From: Nautilus pompilius
Lineage: Eukaryota > Mollusca > Cephalopoda > Nautilida > Nautilidae
Assembly (NCBI GenBank): GCA_018389105.1
Contig: JACATO010000626.1
Span: 248,001-312,000 of the forward strand
Length of the DNA: 64,000 bases
Reading direction: 5' to 3'
The position numbers and the translations under genes are program-made. The notes under the pieces are model-generated. The model saw only the letters and a program-made list of their open reading frames with translations. It was not told where the DNA came from and did not search any database. Shown piece by piece: positions 22,241-34,600 of this stretch. Positions within the stretch are counted from its first letter, which is position 1. Every line of letters starts with the position of its first letter.

Positions 22241-22880
22241 ATCGTTTTCATTAACCATTAAGCCTAACCATCTCAACAACAATGACCAGGAACGTCCTTG
22301 TTTCAGTGGGTGAACTGTGAACAATTGGAAATGCAGCTCAGAACTGAGGTCATCAGAGTTTAGAAATCTGTAGACAAAACTAAAGAAAAAGGTCCTGAGG
22401 CCTCTGTCACCACTTACTGGGCTTTACTTCATGAGAATTAAGTTGTTTGTAAAAAGTTGCCTTTGCTATGCTTTTAGTTTCAGGGTCCGCTTACCTAAGT
22501 GAGCAGATATTTTTACATATTAAATTCATTGCCCACCCTTCATGCAGCAGAGTACCAGCTGTTCACTAAACGCCTGTGTGCAGGTGAAAGCATCCCATTA
22601 CACACCAACACAAGTAGCCTGACTCTGGAAAGGCAGATGCAAAGATCCCATTAACTACATGCCAGGACTTTCCAATCTATGTCATGTGACTGTTGAAGTG
22701 GTGTGTATAGTAACATTACTATTAAATGAAAGCATAATGTTTCAATTGCTTTAAATTTGAGGTACATTCAACAGATAGTATTTTATTATAAGCTTGCAAA
22801 ATGTAGTCACATTGGCTGAACTCCACCAGCACACTTAACTTTTAAATTAGGGAAATAAGGTACATTCAGACACACTATCC
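22241..22880. other. Spacer, nothing recognised
   Basis: No frame, inverted repeat or RNA gene could be supported. It may be the decayed 3' end of the preceding hAT remnant. Confidence 0.35.
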
Positions 22881-22889
22881 TTAAAAGGT

Positions 22890-24270
22890 TGCCAACCTCT
22901 TCTATAGTGTAATTCTTGATCTTCCTTCTATGTTCCGGTAACTGTCAAAATGTTCTTTCAATCTAGAAAATGTTGGAGATTTTAAGAAATTTCTTCATAA
23001 CTAATTCATGTAAAGAAATAGCATTAGCATCTTTAGTCAATGTTGAAGTAATTTTTCAGCAAAAAATATTCTGAATGCTGCAAATATGCATGGGAAATGA
23101 ACAAATGATTGTGATAGACAGTAAATTGCTACATATCAAAATGGCTCTGACACATGCAGAATTTTTGAAATTGAGTTCTTGCAACGAATTGTTGGTAGGA
23201 TTATTGGAATGATTAAGTAAACTGAATACTTTTGTCCTAAGAAAATAGGTGAATCAATAAAAATACTGTCACCAAGGGAAGAACAAGTCTTCACAAGGCT
23301 TCAAGAGAAGGATAAGTTTGCCTCAAGTAGCACATTAGCTAGAGAATTTGGATATAGTATTGCTAAGAAGGATTCAAATAATATAACTAAGCTAAAAAAA
23401 GACTTTCTTCCATGATATTTGCAGATGAAAGTTCATTTAATCTTGTTGGTAATCATGGTGCTTTGAGAGTCAGAAGAAAATCAGGTAAAATATTTAAATC
23501 AAACTGTATTTAATCAATCCAGAAGAATCCAGGAAGTTTCTCTGTTAATAGAAAAGGCAATTTGGTAATTCTATCAAAAGGAACATCAATAAATACAAAT
23601 TGGTATTTGAATCTTTTAAAAATAGATTTTGTAAAATCTGCTAAGAAATTTGACCCTGATGGTACTTTTGGTTTATAAAAGAAAAGGCAATATATCACAT
23701 AGTAAAGGAAGAAGAAGAATAAAATTTATTGGTTTAAAGACTGGCCTGGGAATTCTCTTGATTTGAATCCAATTGAGAACATATGGACTGGGCAATCAGT
23801 ATATTACAAAAATCATTCAATGAATGGAGAAGAGTTAAAAAGGAACACTAAAATGGCTTGGGAAAAAATTCCAACATACATGACATTATTTGAAACAATG
23901 CAGAGTAGAATGAAACCAGGCATTAACCCTTTCAGTGCTTAATTATATTTCTGGCTGGAATGTTTCAATTATCCACCAAAAAATGAAATTAGGAATTTGA
24001 TCTGAGAAGTTGCAGGGTTTTCAAAGATGGGAGGGTATTCCTGCTTATTGCAACAGAGGGGAAAGTTATTTTGAAGTCATGAGGTAAATTTGCTTCCAGC
24101 ATCAAATGGATAAAAATGTCAAAGTGTACAGATCCACTGTCAGCATTCTAAGGGCTAAAAACGTTTTGTAATTTTTCTTTATCATGTTTGTTTATAAATA
24201 CTTGATAAAACTAAAGAAAACTAATCTTCTTGTTTAAAAATGCATAAAACATTTAAAATTACAGAGTAAG
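22890..24270 (+). pseudogene. Tc1-like element remnant, family A copy 1
   Basis: The + strand contains VIFADESSFNLVGNHGALRVRRKSGK (about 23412-23485), the first catalytic block (xxFSDESxFxL), and WPGNSLDLNPIENIWTG (about 23740-23790), the third (WPxxSPDLNPIENxW), with EKIPTYMTLFETMQSRMKPGI as C-terminal tail. The second aspartate block is missing. The N-terminal part (from 23140) is degraded. DNA from about 22900 to 24270 is similar throughout to 37310-38590, including the flanks (CTTTCAATCTAGAAAAT upstream; ATAAATACTTGATAAAA downstream), which outlines the repeat unit. The copy is dead; ends and TA duplication were not fixed. Confidence 0.7.
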
Positions 24271-24559
24271 TCAAATGCGTATAGTCTCCAAAAGTTTGAG
24301 TCAAATGACATTTCTATTGTTTAAAGTGCTGTGTGTGGTTCTTTGTTCTTGGGTAGGTGTAACTACAAAAGTTGCAGCACTGTAAGATATTCCAAATTTG
24401 CAAAACAGTGGCTAAATTGGTTTCGTCACAAAGTATGCATAATGGAGTGACTGAATGAATATCAACTGAGTGATAACTTAGCAATGATCTGCAATACCTA
24501 GTCAAAGATAGAATGTAGACTAGTAGACAGACAAATTTGGCTGTAACACAGTGTTATAC

Positions 24560-25330
24560 ACTGACTTTGGCAAAGGCAGTTACAGACTGTCATGATAAAT
24601 GGAACCACACTATCTAGGCATCTTGCACCAAAACAAATTGTGCTGGTCTGTGGGATCTTATCTCCAACCAGACCATATAAAATTGGCTACATGCTAGATG
24701 TCCAGTTTTCATATGTCCCTAATATCACAGGGAAGTTTGGTGTAAACTAGGATTCATTTACCCTAGATTTTGGCAAACTGGAGTAAAGTTCTCTTCTTTG
24801 ATGAGAAAATTCAGCTATCAGTTTGCTGATAGTCTGCATTTTTGGCAGTTGGCAATGTTTTAGTCTTAGATACCATGTGACACGATCACAAAAGTGAACT
24901 TTCCACATGTACAAAGTCACAATAATCATATTATCTTCTTGGCTTATTTTGTCATAAAACACTTTTAAGAGAAAAATATCTGATGCCTTTCTGACCTAGA
25001 ACCCATAGAACTTGTCCAGGATAAGCTCTCTAGGCATACTGAATAGTGACCATGCACTTCTGGAACCATTGTGGAACTATATTCAACCCTTGACCAAAGA
25101 GTGGAATCTATTGCTACAAGACTGAAACAGACATCTGGTGAACAGATACAATGGTGCAGTGACCAGTCATTATTACATCATCAGCTGTATCAAACAATTT
25201 CCAGAAACAGTGCAAAATAAACTTTGCATGAAACTTTATGGTCAATTTTGAATTGTGTGCAAATATGCTATCCTAAATAAATTCATACAATTTATATCAC
25301 AATACCCCTATAATGTTTTGAACAAAGAAG
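24560..25330 (+). pseudogene. Tc1-like transposase remnant
   Basis: The + strand reads TVSGTTLSRHLAPKQIVLVCGILSPTRPYKIGYMLDVQF (about 24595-24705), in the place of the second helix-turn-helix and linker of Tc1 transposases, then a FFDEKIQL-like stretch near 24797 (FSDESxFxL), and LEPIELVQDKLSRHTE near 25000 (DLNPIExxWDxLxRxx). Stops separate all blocks. It is unlike family A beside it. Assignment to Tc1 is by block order and is moderate. Confidence 0.45.
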
Positions 25331-25399
25331 TAGATTGGTTCAGCATAATACTTCATCTATTTATATTATATAATAAAAATAAATATGAATGAAATAAGA

Positions 25400-26590
25400 A
25401 GAGACAGGAATAACTGGAACAGAATTTGCTTATCACCAAGGTTGATATCCAGATCTTGCTTGTAGAAGTCCAACAACTTACTTGCATCAATTGTAATAGA
25501 ATCAGGGTCCACATCCAAGATTACATAATTTGCTGTAGGTTAAGTGAAATTTCAGGCATACCAAAAGCCTGTTGATACATTGTTGACAGACCTTATTATA
25601 AAAAGCTTCCTTTAGCATCAGCTTAGTCTCAGCTTCTTCTGCATGAACATAGTCAAGTGGCTGCTGATGCACATTTTGATGATGAGCTCAACACCTTTTT
25701 CCTAACAATCTTCTTTTCCTGAAAGAATCTTGCCAGCTTCTTCAAAATCATCATGACTAAATCTTTGAGTGACTTCAAAACACCAGCCACAGAATTCAAA
25801 TTGAGTTACACTGCTTCCAAAGTTTTGCTGATGTTGTTGAAGTGCTTGCAAGATAAAATTCCTGTCTTAAGTTTACTCATTTGATTATATGGTCCTCATG
25901 CTTTACTGCAATATCAGCCACAGAATTCCCGTATGTTAATCCTAGCACCTTGAATAAATATTAGAAATGTTCTGTCATTTCTTTTCTATTATGACCTGTT
26001 GACTTAAGGTTACAAAGCGCTACACAGGCCGATTTAGTTTGAAATATTGCAAAATGACAGTAAGTTGGTGAATGAGAGCATTGTCTTCACATGAATCCAA
26101 AGATATTGAATTATATTTTTATCTGTTTAACTGGATCAATCAGGACATCTACAACACTTTTGCCATGACCTAAGTCAGTTCCTTGCACACACTTGCTGAT
26201 AAATAATTGATGTGTCTCTTGCCTTTGTTAGCTTTAGTCTGACTGTGCTATGCCAAGAATGTGTTACACTTTGCAATCAATTCCAACAGACCAAAGTAGT
26301 CACCATTGCATGCAGACCTAATTGTTTGATCATTACCTCTCATAGCAAACCCTTACTCTGCAAGAAATGCTACCAACATCCATTACGAATCCTGGCTACT
26401 TCACTTTGATGTTCACCTGGTATAAGAATAGCTTCAGGAGAAGGTCCATCAGTAGGTACAGATGCATCACGTTGTAAGAAGATACACTTATAGGTGCTTA
26501 GCAATTCTTTACTGCAGCTCCTGCTGCTTCTCTCAAATACTTCATCACTGTGACTTGTTAATTGTTTCTCCATATCGTTTTTGTTTTTTT
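25400..26590 (-). pseudogene. hAT transposase remnant, ZMYM1-like
   Basis: The minus strand, read downward from 26350, gives in one main frame NDQTIRSACNGDYFGLLELIAKCNTFLA, HSQTKANKGKRHINYLSASVCKELT, and KYNSISLDSCEDNALIHQLTVILQYFKLNRPV. These match the ZMYM1-type hAT signature (RGxxE...NxGNxxxLxELIAxxDxxL...YLSxxxQNEx...AKYFSIIxDSTxDxSHxxQLxxIxRYV), with the first catalytic position in SLDSCED. Further on, FCGWCFEVTQRFSHDDFEEAGK and VDPDSITIDASKLLDFYKQDLD are compatible with the linker region. The upstream frame MEKQLTSHSDEVFERSSRSCSKELLSTYKC (26573-26370) is probably its N-terminus. About six stops and several frame changes interrupt it. Confidence 0.7.
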
Positions 26591-26594
26591 TCTT

Positions 26595-29450
26595 TATTTT
26601 CCATAATATATGTTTTTAAAAATTCTCACTGATGAAGTCTCAAGAATAATGTGAGAGCTGACGACTTCCCCTTTTCAGAACTGTTTGGGTAAACAACCTG
26701 TTATCTGACCCTAATGGGATCTAGAGATGGTTGGATACCTAAACCAGTGTTGTTGCTTATCCAACAACTTTCTTTAGTTTTGTTCAGTAGTAAAGACTGG
26801 CTGAACTATTTTAAATATTAGTTAGATAACATGTTGCAACCTACCGTCAAGCAAGAAGTGTAAAGAATGCTAACTATTTCACAAAGGTTGGATATTTGAA
26901 AATGAATTTACTTGGCTTATATTGGAAAAGTCAGATATCAAAGACCAGATGGATAACTGGAAGTCAAATGACAGGTGGTTGACTGATTTGATTTTCTTCT
27001 ATTAAAGCATTTATCTGATACAATACAAATTTTAAAAAGATGATAACATTTTCTTTAAAGTTTGTTTGCAGTGTAAAATTTGTATTTGTGTTTTTGTTGT
27101 TTTTATAGTTTGTGTTATCATGGAGTGGATCCAGAATTTTGAGAAATTTGGGGTGATCAATAGAAATGGCGGTGGTAATATGGATTGAGTGAAATTCTTG
27201 TGCTTTTCCCCTGCAATGTTTTATTAAACAGCAAGCATTTTTGGTCAGTTAGTGAGTTCTATTTAACAAAAAAGAAAACAAAATCAAAAACTTTTATAAT
27301 ATGTGTTATAGTAGAATTTATAAAACAAAAAGTAGGCAGGCAAACAGCAAATTCCAAGACCTGATAAACTGCCTTAATCACATGGATTATTCAGTCATGT
27401 GCCAAAGTGGTTAAGTAGCAGCAATGGCTTTGGTTGTTACTCTTTTAGAAAAATTGTCCATAATAGCATTGACATACGTCTTTATTGACGGAAGGCAGCA
27501 GCGGTGCATTTAATCTGTTATCACAGTACTGCTTTTAAAACATTTTGTGACAGAAACACCTTATGAAGAACTCGATGAGATTCAGAAGCTGTCATAATGA
27601 AGAGTCTAATGTGGTAGCTACCAATGCTCTTCTAAAGCTACAATGGATAGGCAACTAGTATTATCTAGTAATGAAGGAAATATATTTATAATTACAACAT
27701 TTTGTATTTGTTTTATTTTATTTCTGCATTTGTCATAATTTAGGGGAAATTACTCCCAACTATTACTTATCAACTTAATTCTGCTCCATTTTTTGCAGTA
27801 AAAAGAATCCATAGTTGATGGACTAATAACATAATAGAAGTGTAAATGGAGGATAAGTTCACTGAACATAAACCACCTGGTAAAGTCTGCTTCCTGTCAG
27901 ACATAATCCAGATGTTGCAGTTTTAATGTTTATTGTCACTATTTTTTATTTACAAAACTCTAGAAGAGAGACAGCAGCATCCTTCAATAATCAAATAAGG
28001 TTGTTTCTCAGCTATTAAATGGCGTGGAGGGGAGAGAAAGTTCAAATTTTAATACTGGCTTCATTTGCGATAGGCATTTAGATGGCAGACCTATTCTAGA
28101 GAGACTGATTTTACCACAAATAAATGTGACACACGAAAGATGGCCTAGTTGATGGTGTAGTTGTGGCAGACTGATGCTACTACTTCTGTCTGTATCTCTC
28201 TTCCTTGGCAATCCAGCTTGTTCATAATCACTGCTTACTTCCAGATCACCTGAGTGTGCTGTCTTTGGAAATTTCCATTGAGGAAAGAAAGGTAAAAAGG
28301 AAAAAAATGCTGAAAATATCTGCACTTGAAATTTTTGTAGTAAAGAAGTAGGTTTGCAACTATGATGACCACTACTTGACTTAGCAAACTTTTATCCAAG
28401 TGACAAAGAAAATCCAAGACAACTAGAGAGTATTAATCAGCTACTGTGGACTGCCAAAGACCCTGTATGTTGGGCTCCCTTACTGCACATCTACTGTGCC
28501 GTGTTACATATGTCATTATTTCATTGAGGCTTAATTTACTTCCTCATTAACCTGTTGCTCAAGCAATACAGCTCTAGTACATTACTGGGTGTCTTCTTAT
28601 AATTTCCTGATAACTTACAGATATACATACATACAAACTAATATTTCTCGCTTGTCTATTAAGCTTTCTTTTATCACAAAATTATCAATTCCCTTTGCAT
28701 ACACTTATTTTTTAATGCTTCTGCATTTAAACTTCCATCAAATTTACATTGTCTAGCTATGTGCTTGTGAAATGTCTTCTTATTCTTTTTGCGTCTCTGG
28801 AAACAGCAGTATTTGTATGTATCTACAACTAGTATTGGTACATATTTTGAGAAAACGAAAAATTAAAAATTGGGTGAATACATTATTTTAAATCATTTTT
28901 AACAGTGTGCTTGTAGGTGTTAACTACCCATGAATACCACTAAATAATGACTATTATAAAAACTTATCTCACTAATCAATTTTAAATAATATTTAAAATC
29001 AATTGTAAGTTACTGAAGATTTGAAAATTTCAGTTGAAAAAATTGAAAGCACATCTGTAAATAAATTCTTTTTACAACAGTAAGAAGCTTCAGATGCAAC
29101 ATACAAATATATAGTGAGATAATCTCAATTTTAAGAATTTCTCTGGGATTTATAACTTTTTCCTATTACAGGTGTGTGTATTTACCAGAAGGAAGGCTGT
29201 GGAAATAGTATGCACAAATAAAACTAACTTTTAAATTATATTCACAAGAAATCAACCTGTATTTTGATACTTTATATCATTTGTACTAAAACATTCAACT
29301 TTGGTTGGGAGGAATGCAAATGTATTTCTTGGTTGGTTCCAAGGGTTTGTTAGACAGGGCATTTAGAGATTTTAACTACATGTCTTGGACTTTTTAAATT
29401 TGTTACCATGAATGACATCAGGGTTCCAATAACACTCTTCATATCCAAGT
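26595..29450. other. AT-rich non-coding DNA
   Basis: No transposase blocks, terminal repeats or RNA genes recognised. Two overlapping minus-strand frames at 28008-28417 (up to 105 codons) have no family motif. The stretch may be intronic or intergenic host sequence. Confidence 0.4.
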
Positions 29451-29454
29451 TTCA

Positions 29455-31145
29455 TAATTTCCAGGTTATAAGACAAATTGGTAAAATTTCCCATTCTCCT
29501 TCACTTCATTCAAACTGGACTGTAAGAAGTTAGATAAGATAAGGTGCTGTAGTTGATCAAAACTGTTCAGATCACCGAGTGAATGATGTCTTGCAAAACG
29601 GAAAAATTACAATGTCATGTACACTACTTCCATACCCGTGAATATTAATGAGCTCTTTTGGACTGATTAGTTAACTACTTTGTGAATAAATCCTCTTGAT
29701 TCATTGCTAAAATAAATTTCTGGAATGTTCTGAATCATGGAGCACCTTGAAATTCCAAGCAAACATTAAAGTATAGAAATTATATAATTTTGGGGTCACT
29801 AATTTATTCCAAAAAAGAGGAAATGGTGCTAAAATTAGGGAAATAAAGATGCTGCTGTACTCCATGATATTTCAGAAGATTTAAAAGGAAAAATGATTTT
29901 TCCCTTTATTTATAGTAAATTTGAAGTATCATGGTAACAACGTTTTCATGGGCGGTCTATAGCAAGAAACCTGATCATGCTAATTTGTATATATTGATCT
30001 CCAAAAAAGTATCTAACAAAGGTTTTTTTTAAAGTGCTTTCTTTAGAAGTATGTAATTTTGGATGCTACTAGAAGGCTGTTTGTATAATATGTTGGTTAG
30101 TGTTTTTGCACTTGGTAATTCAAAGTGAGGGAAAACTGTTTTCATAAAACGCATGCACAAGGATATTTACTGGCTTCAGTACTGATACTTACTTATCTGA
30201 AATTGGAAATAAAAAAGACCTGATTTTCATTAAGTAAAGAAATAAAGATGCATGTTGCTATAACGTGGTTTGTGCATGATTTTGTAATCACATCATATTT
30301 TTTAGTTCATTTCTTTAATTTGTAATACATGATATTTCAGTGTATGATGCTTCAGAATATCATTGTTATCCCATAATTTTATCATAACATGCGTTGATAT
30401 GCGAAATAGCCTTCAAGTAGTATAACTTTTATAAAATAATAAATAAAAAAGAAAATGAATTCACAAATTATATTCTTTTATTAACTTATCAGTGTGTCAC
30501 TTACACTCTTCAGAGAAGCCTTTGAATTCCCTATCTTCAGTGTCTGAGCTCCACACTCAACTCAGCAGCGATTTATTTCCCTCTTACTCTCACTTCAATG
30601 GTGTTAAGTCCATGACACAGCATGTCGTGATAATATAATACATACTCTTTTAACCTGTCCTTAATGTTTTCTCCATCGAAGTGTACACTGCGATTTGCGC
30701 CATTCCTGGACCCATTTCTCACCGATACCATGCTTATGATGAGCAGCCAAATTCCCTCCATCTTCATCAGCGATTTTTACAACTTCCAGTTTAAAGGCTT
30801 TTGTGTAAAAATTATTTAATGCAACAGGTGGAATTTTGAAAATAAACAGGGTTTTGTAATAGGGGTTTTTACACTGACAATTAAGATTGAAATGGAAGAA
30901 GATGGTGGCAGCTTGTTGTCGATTGGATAATTAAGCACACTTTAAAGAACAACGAATGCGGGTCCTACTGAATAAAAATGGATGCTTGCCGAGTAGATCC
31001 ATATGAAATTTACAATCAAATTTTTGGATTTAGCACATTTTTTTCTTAAATATTGAGAAATTAAAATTCTATCCACCTGTAAGTCAATTCAACAAGGCCC
31101 AGTTTCTGGTAAAAAGCTTCATCTAGTAATCAGGAAATTATGGTA
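29455..31145. mobile_element. Internally deleted pogo-like element, second copy
   Basis: The left end near 29463-29500 (GTTATAAGACAAATTGGTAA, then AATTTCCCATTCTCC) matches the left end of the pogo element at 10.3 kb (GTATAAGTCGAATAGGTAA, then ATTTTCCCATTTTCC). The right end near 31080-31135, reversed (TGAAGCTTTTTACC, then GGGCCTTGTTGAATTGACTTA), matches the right end of that element. The interior carries a deleted minus-strand transposase. Exact termini are uncertain because both copies have diverged. Confidence 0.55.
30500..30800 (-). pseudogene. pogo-like transposase, only both termini left
   Basis: On the minus strand KAFKLEVVKIADEDGGNLAAHHKHGIGEKWVQEWRK (about 30800-30685) is the same Psq/CENP-B-type helix-turn-helix seen at 10.9 kb. 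After a short junction, VWSSDTEDREFKGFSEECK (about 30560-30490) resembles the acidic C-terminal tail of POGK-like proteins. The DDE domain, some 350 residues, is absent. The two pogo copies therefore lost different parts. Confidence 0.6.
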
Positions 31146-31339
31146 GTTTCCAGAGAAATTTGAACGATTTAGAGTCAGTGTTTCTCTGAAATTATAATGG
31201 TGCCTAGTAACCTTACACCAGATATAAACCAGCTCTCCTTAAATGGTTACTGTTTTGTTTATTTTATTCTGCCACCTATTTCTCGCTTGACACATACCTA
31301 CCTACATCTTAGTGTGTGTGTGGTCGGTCACTAAACAGT

Positions 31340-31620
31340 ACCCAGATTGATTATAACTGTTCCTTTAAAATAGTCTCTACACAATTGATCCACTTATTCC
31401 AATATTCGTGAAGGGATCTTTGGTAGAGCTTTTTATGGATCCTTTCACACAGCTGCTGTTGAATTCTAATTAATTGTCAGGTCATCATCACAATTTTATC
31501 CTTTTAGAGCATTTTCAGATTTGGAACCAGGAAAATGTTGGTTGGTGTTTGTCAGAAATTCATAAAGAAGCATCAGTCTGTGGTGGTTGTCTGTTCATTT
31601 AGCAGAACTATATACATTCC
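31340..31620 (-). pseudogene. mariner transposase C-terminal remnant
   Basis: The minus strand reads TPTNIFLVPNLKML, KDKIVMMT and LIRIQQQLCERIHKKLYQRSLHEYWNKWINCVETILKEQL (about 31560-31365), matching the mariner tail after the third aspartate (APCDFFLFPKLKxxLKGxRFxxxEEIxxxxxxxLxxIPKExYxxCFxxWxxRWxxCI). The DD(34)D aspartate itself is not preserved. Upstream blocks to about 31900 are unrecognisable. Confidence 0.5.
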
Positions 31621-34600
31621 ATATACACATCACTTTCCCCGCTTGTTACAGGCTACTTCATAGCCAGTAGTGAGTTGGTATGCACGAAAGTTTGAACACG
31701 TTGAACAAATACTTAATCCAAGATGATGATGATATTCAGGCAATAGGTAGATTATATTCATTGTCTCAAAGTAACTTAACATTGAAAAAGGAGAGAGTGC
31801 CATGAGCTTCTGAAGCCATCTTTCTTGGTCTGAAACAAAATTTAGTACACTTTTATTGTATAGATGTCATGATATAAATTGAACCTTTCTAAATATGCAG
31901 GAACAAGTAACTTGAAAGGGATGATGCAATTCTGTTACACGTCAAGCATCAACACAGACTGCAGCAGCATCTAATGAATAATTATAACATCTACCTGCGC
32001 ACTTTTTCAATCACAACCCATACTTCCTCTAGGCCTCGTAGTTCACACAGGTAGAGAGATTCTCTACTCTCTACCTCACTTTTACCTATTAATATTTTGA
32101 TTTGTTAGTCTTCAATGCCAAACTCCTGGTAACATCAATATTTTTAAAGTGCGTAAAATTATACTGAATTCTGGTAGTGTCTTTTTTTTAATTTTTAAAA
32201 GAATTGGTAATTAAATGTGTAAGACAGAAGTTGTTCTTGTATTGAAAAACCAAAAAATAAATGAAAATTCAAATTTATTAGTATCAGACTCAGTACTGTA
32301 TCTCTGACTACGTAGAACTTGCATAGTGAATGAATTCTGGAGGAGACAACTCTGGGTTGTGTTTTTCCTTAGATTTGTTTGTTTGTTTGTTTTGATAACA
32401 ATTAGGAAAAGAAAAAGTGTTTCCATCTTTAGTGACAGATTTTCATAATTTTAAAAGCTGGCAGCAGTAAACTGAACAGAACTGAATAAAACAGTGAAAA
32501 TATATGGAATTTGTTTAACTCAAGTTTCAACATACAAATAATCGACATTTGTAGGATTCCTCACTTAAATATTTGTCATTCTCTCAGTAGGTATAATTTT
32601 TCCCTTTAAGATTTTAGATACTGAAACTCGCAGCAGAAAAATTTAATTTAAAAAGGAGCAAGTTTCCTTAAAGTTTATTTCTGGACCACCCACATTTTGT
32701 GGAAATTTCTTTGTAATTATATTGGTGGTTTGTTTTTAATTATGAAATCTAAGTTTCTACTCTACAGATTCTCCTCCTACCATAGTAATTTAAGCACAAT
32801 AGATTTTATTCATGTATATTACATTTTTAGATTTTCTGTCTCATATCCAGGCTATGTGGGTACAGGAAAGCATCTGAAATCTATTCAGTCTCCCGAGCTA
32901 AAGTGGTTCTGAAAGTTGCTCCATCATCCTGCAGAATATGCTGATCATGGCCGTGGATCCTTTGATAAAATACAGAAAAGAGGGTATTTCAAAGAATGAT
33001 ATGTAACCAGTTGAATTTAGGTGTCTGACAAAGAATGCAAGATCTGTTTTACACCATCATTCCAAACCCACCAAACTTTACAGCTCAAAATCATTTTCAA
33101 CCTTCTTAGAAAGTTATGAATATTCTAGAAATTGGTAAAAATTTAACTCTATTGTCAAAACTGAACCACCCAGAAATAGTAATGGCTTTTATTCACATGC
33201 GTCATCAATAACTTGTATTGAGCAGCTTGTCCAGGGATGAATTGTGCAGTATTGTTGTTGTTTCAATACCTGAGAGGGAAGTCACTGCAGAAGAAGTCTG
33301 TTCAAATGAATTATGTAGAGTAAGATACTTGCTGATAGCAGGTCAGCAACAATATGGCACATGGACAGATCAGTCTCAAATTGTTAAATTACTCAAATCC
33401 AATCAAATGAAAAAAGTACTGTAGATTTGATGTCCTGCAGCATCACACTTTCTGAAAAACAAATCTGCTCCCATCAACAAATCATCATCGTGATGTTGAT
33501 GAATATATAAACCATAGATGTTTAAATTATTATTAAAAGAGTTGTAACAACTCCCTTAGGATTTACATTTAATAACCTTGTGGGACATTTTGACTTGTTT
33601 AAGAGCATTTACATTTATTTCACTTCAGTTTTAAATTAACATTTTATTACTTTGTTAAAAGAATAATTTGTACCTGTTGTAGACTCCAAAAATTAGCCAT
33701 TGTTCTCATTCCTGTACTTTTGTTGAATAAGAAGTTTCCCTTAAAATGTTTGAAAGGAATCTGGAACTTTATTGTTGATATATAATATCCATTCTATTTC
33801 AGTTTAATTGTATTCACTTTTTCTCCTTCAAGACTATGTGCAAGATCAGCTTCATCATATTTTATAATGGTGCCATAATAACTACCTAAGTCTTGGTGAG
33901 CCAGTAGATTTCTGTTATTAATGCAGTGTAATTTTATTTGCATGCTTGGCAGACAATACAAAAAATAGAAAATAAATAAATAAAAGTATTCATAGATGAT
34001 AGTTAACATTAATAGTTGGGTCACACAAAATAAACAGCAACACATTATCAAACTAATGTCTACCCTGTTGAATAAAATGTGGGAGGTTAATTTTCAAATG
34101 ATATTATATTTATTGTCTACATAACTACAGAATTTTAAATTTTATTTTCAGCTTTTACAGATATCAGCTAAAAGGAAGTTTCTGGGTTTTACTATTTTAA
34201 AAATTAAACAGTTTTCTCTTATTTTAATTTTAAAATGTTCTCTCTAATTTTTAAACAATTTCCATGGGTATTTGGTTCCACAACTTCATCAGAGAAAAAT
34301 AACTTTATTTCCTGCAATCAGTGGGTAAATAAAGATAATTCTTGTCAACCATTGACACAATACTAATGAATTAACGTGTCAGTTAAAAAAATGAAAAGAA
34401 AAGAATATCAGATACCATTTTTTCTTTTATGTCTATGTAACAAAAATGCAGAATATCGGCATTCATTCCATAAGCTGGAAGACAGCAAAGCGAAACAAAC
34501 GCTTTGGACTGGATTATACAATCTGTACTAAATGCTAAACTTCTGGTCAGACTTGCATTGCCAACTGTTCAGATTTTCTCTCGTTTTATAATGTAAAACA

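Noticed and set aside
28008-28325. 105-codon minus-strand frame with a GC-richer central part
   Set aside because: No recognisable domain. Start and stop give no splice or promoter context. It remains possible as an untranslated or transposon piece but is not supported.
33218-33424. 68-codon + strand frame MSSLSRDELCSIVVVSIPEREV
   Set aside because: It looks somewhat coding-like but no family, splice border or neighbour could be identified.
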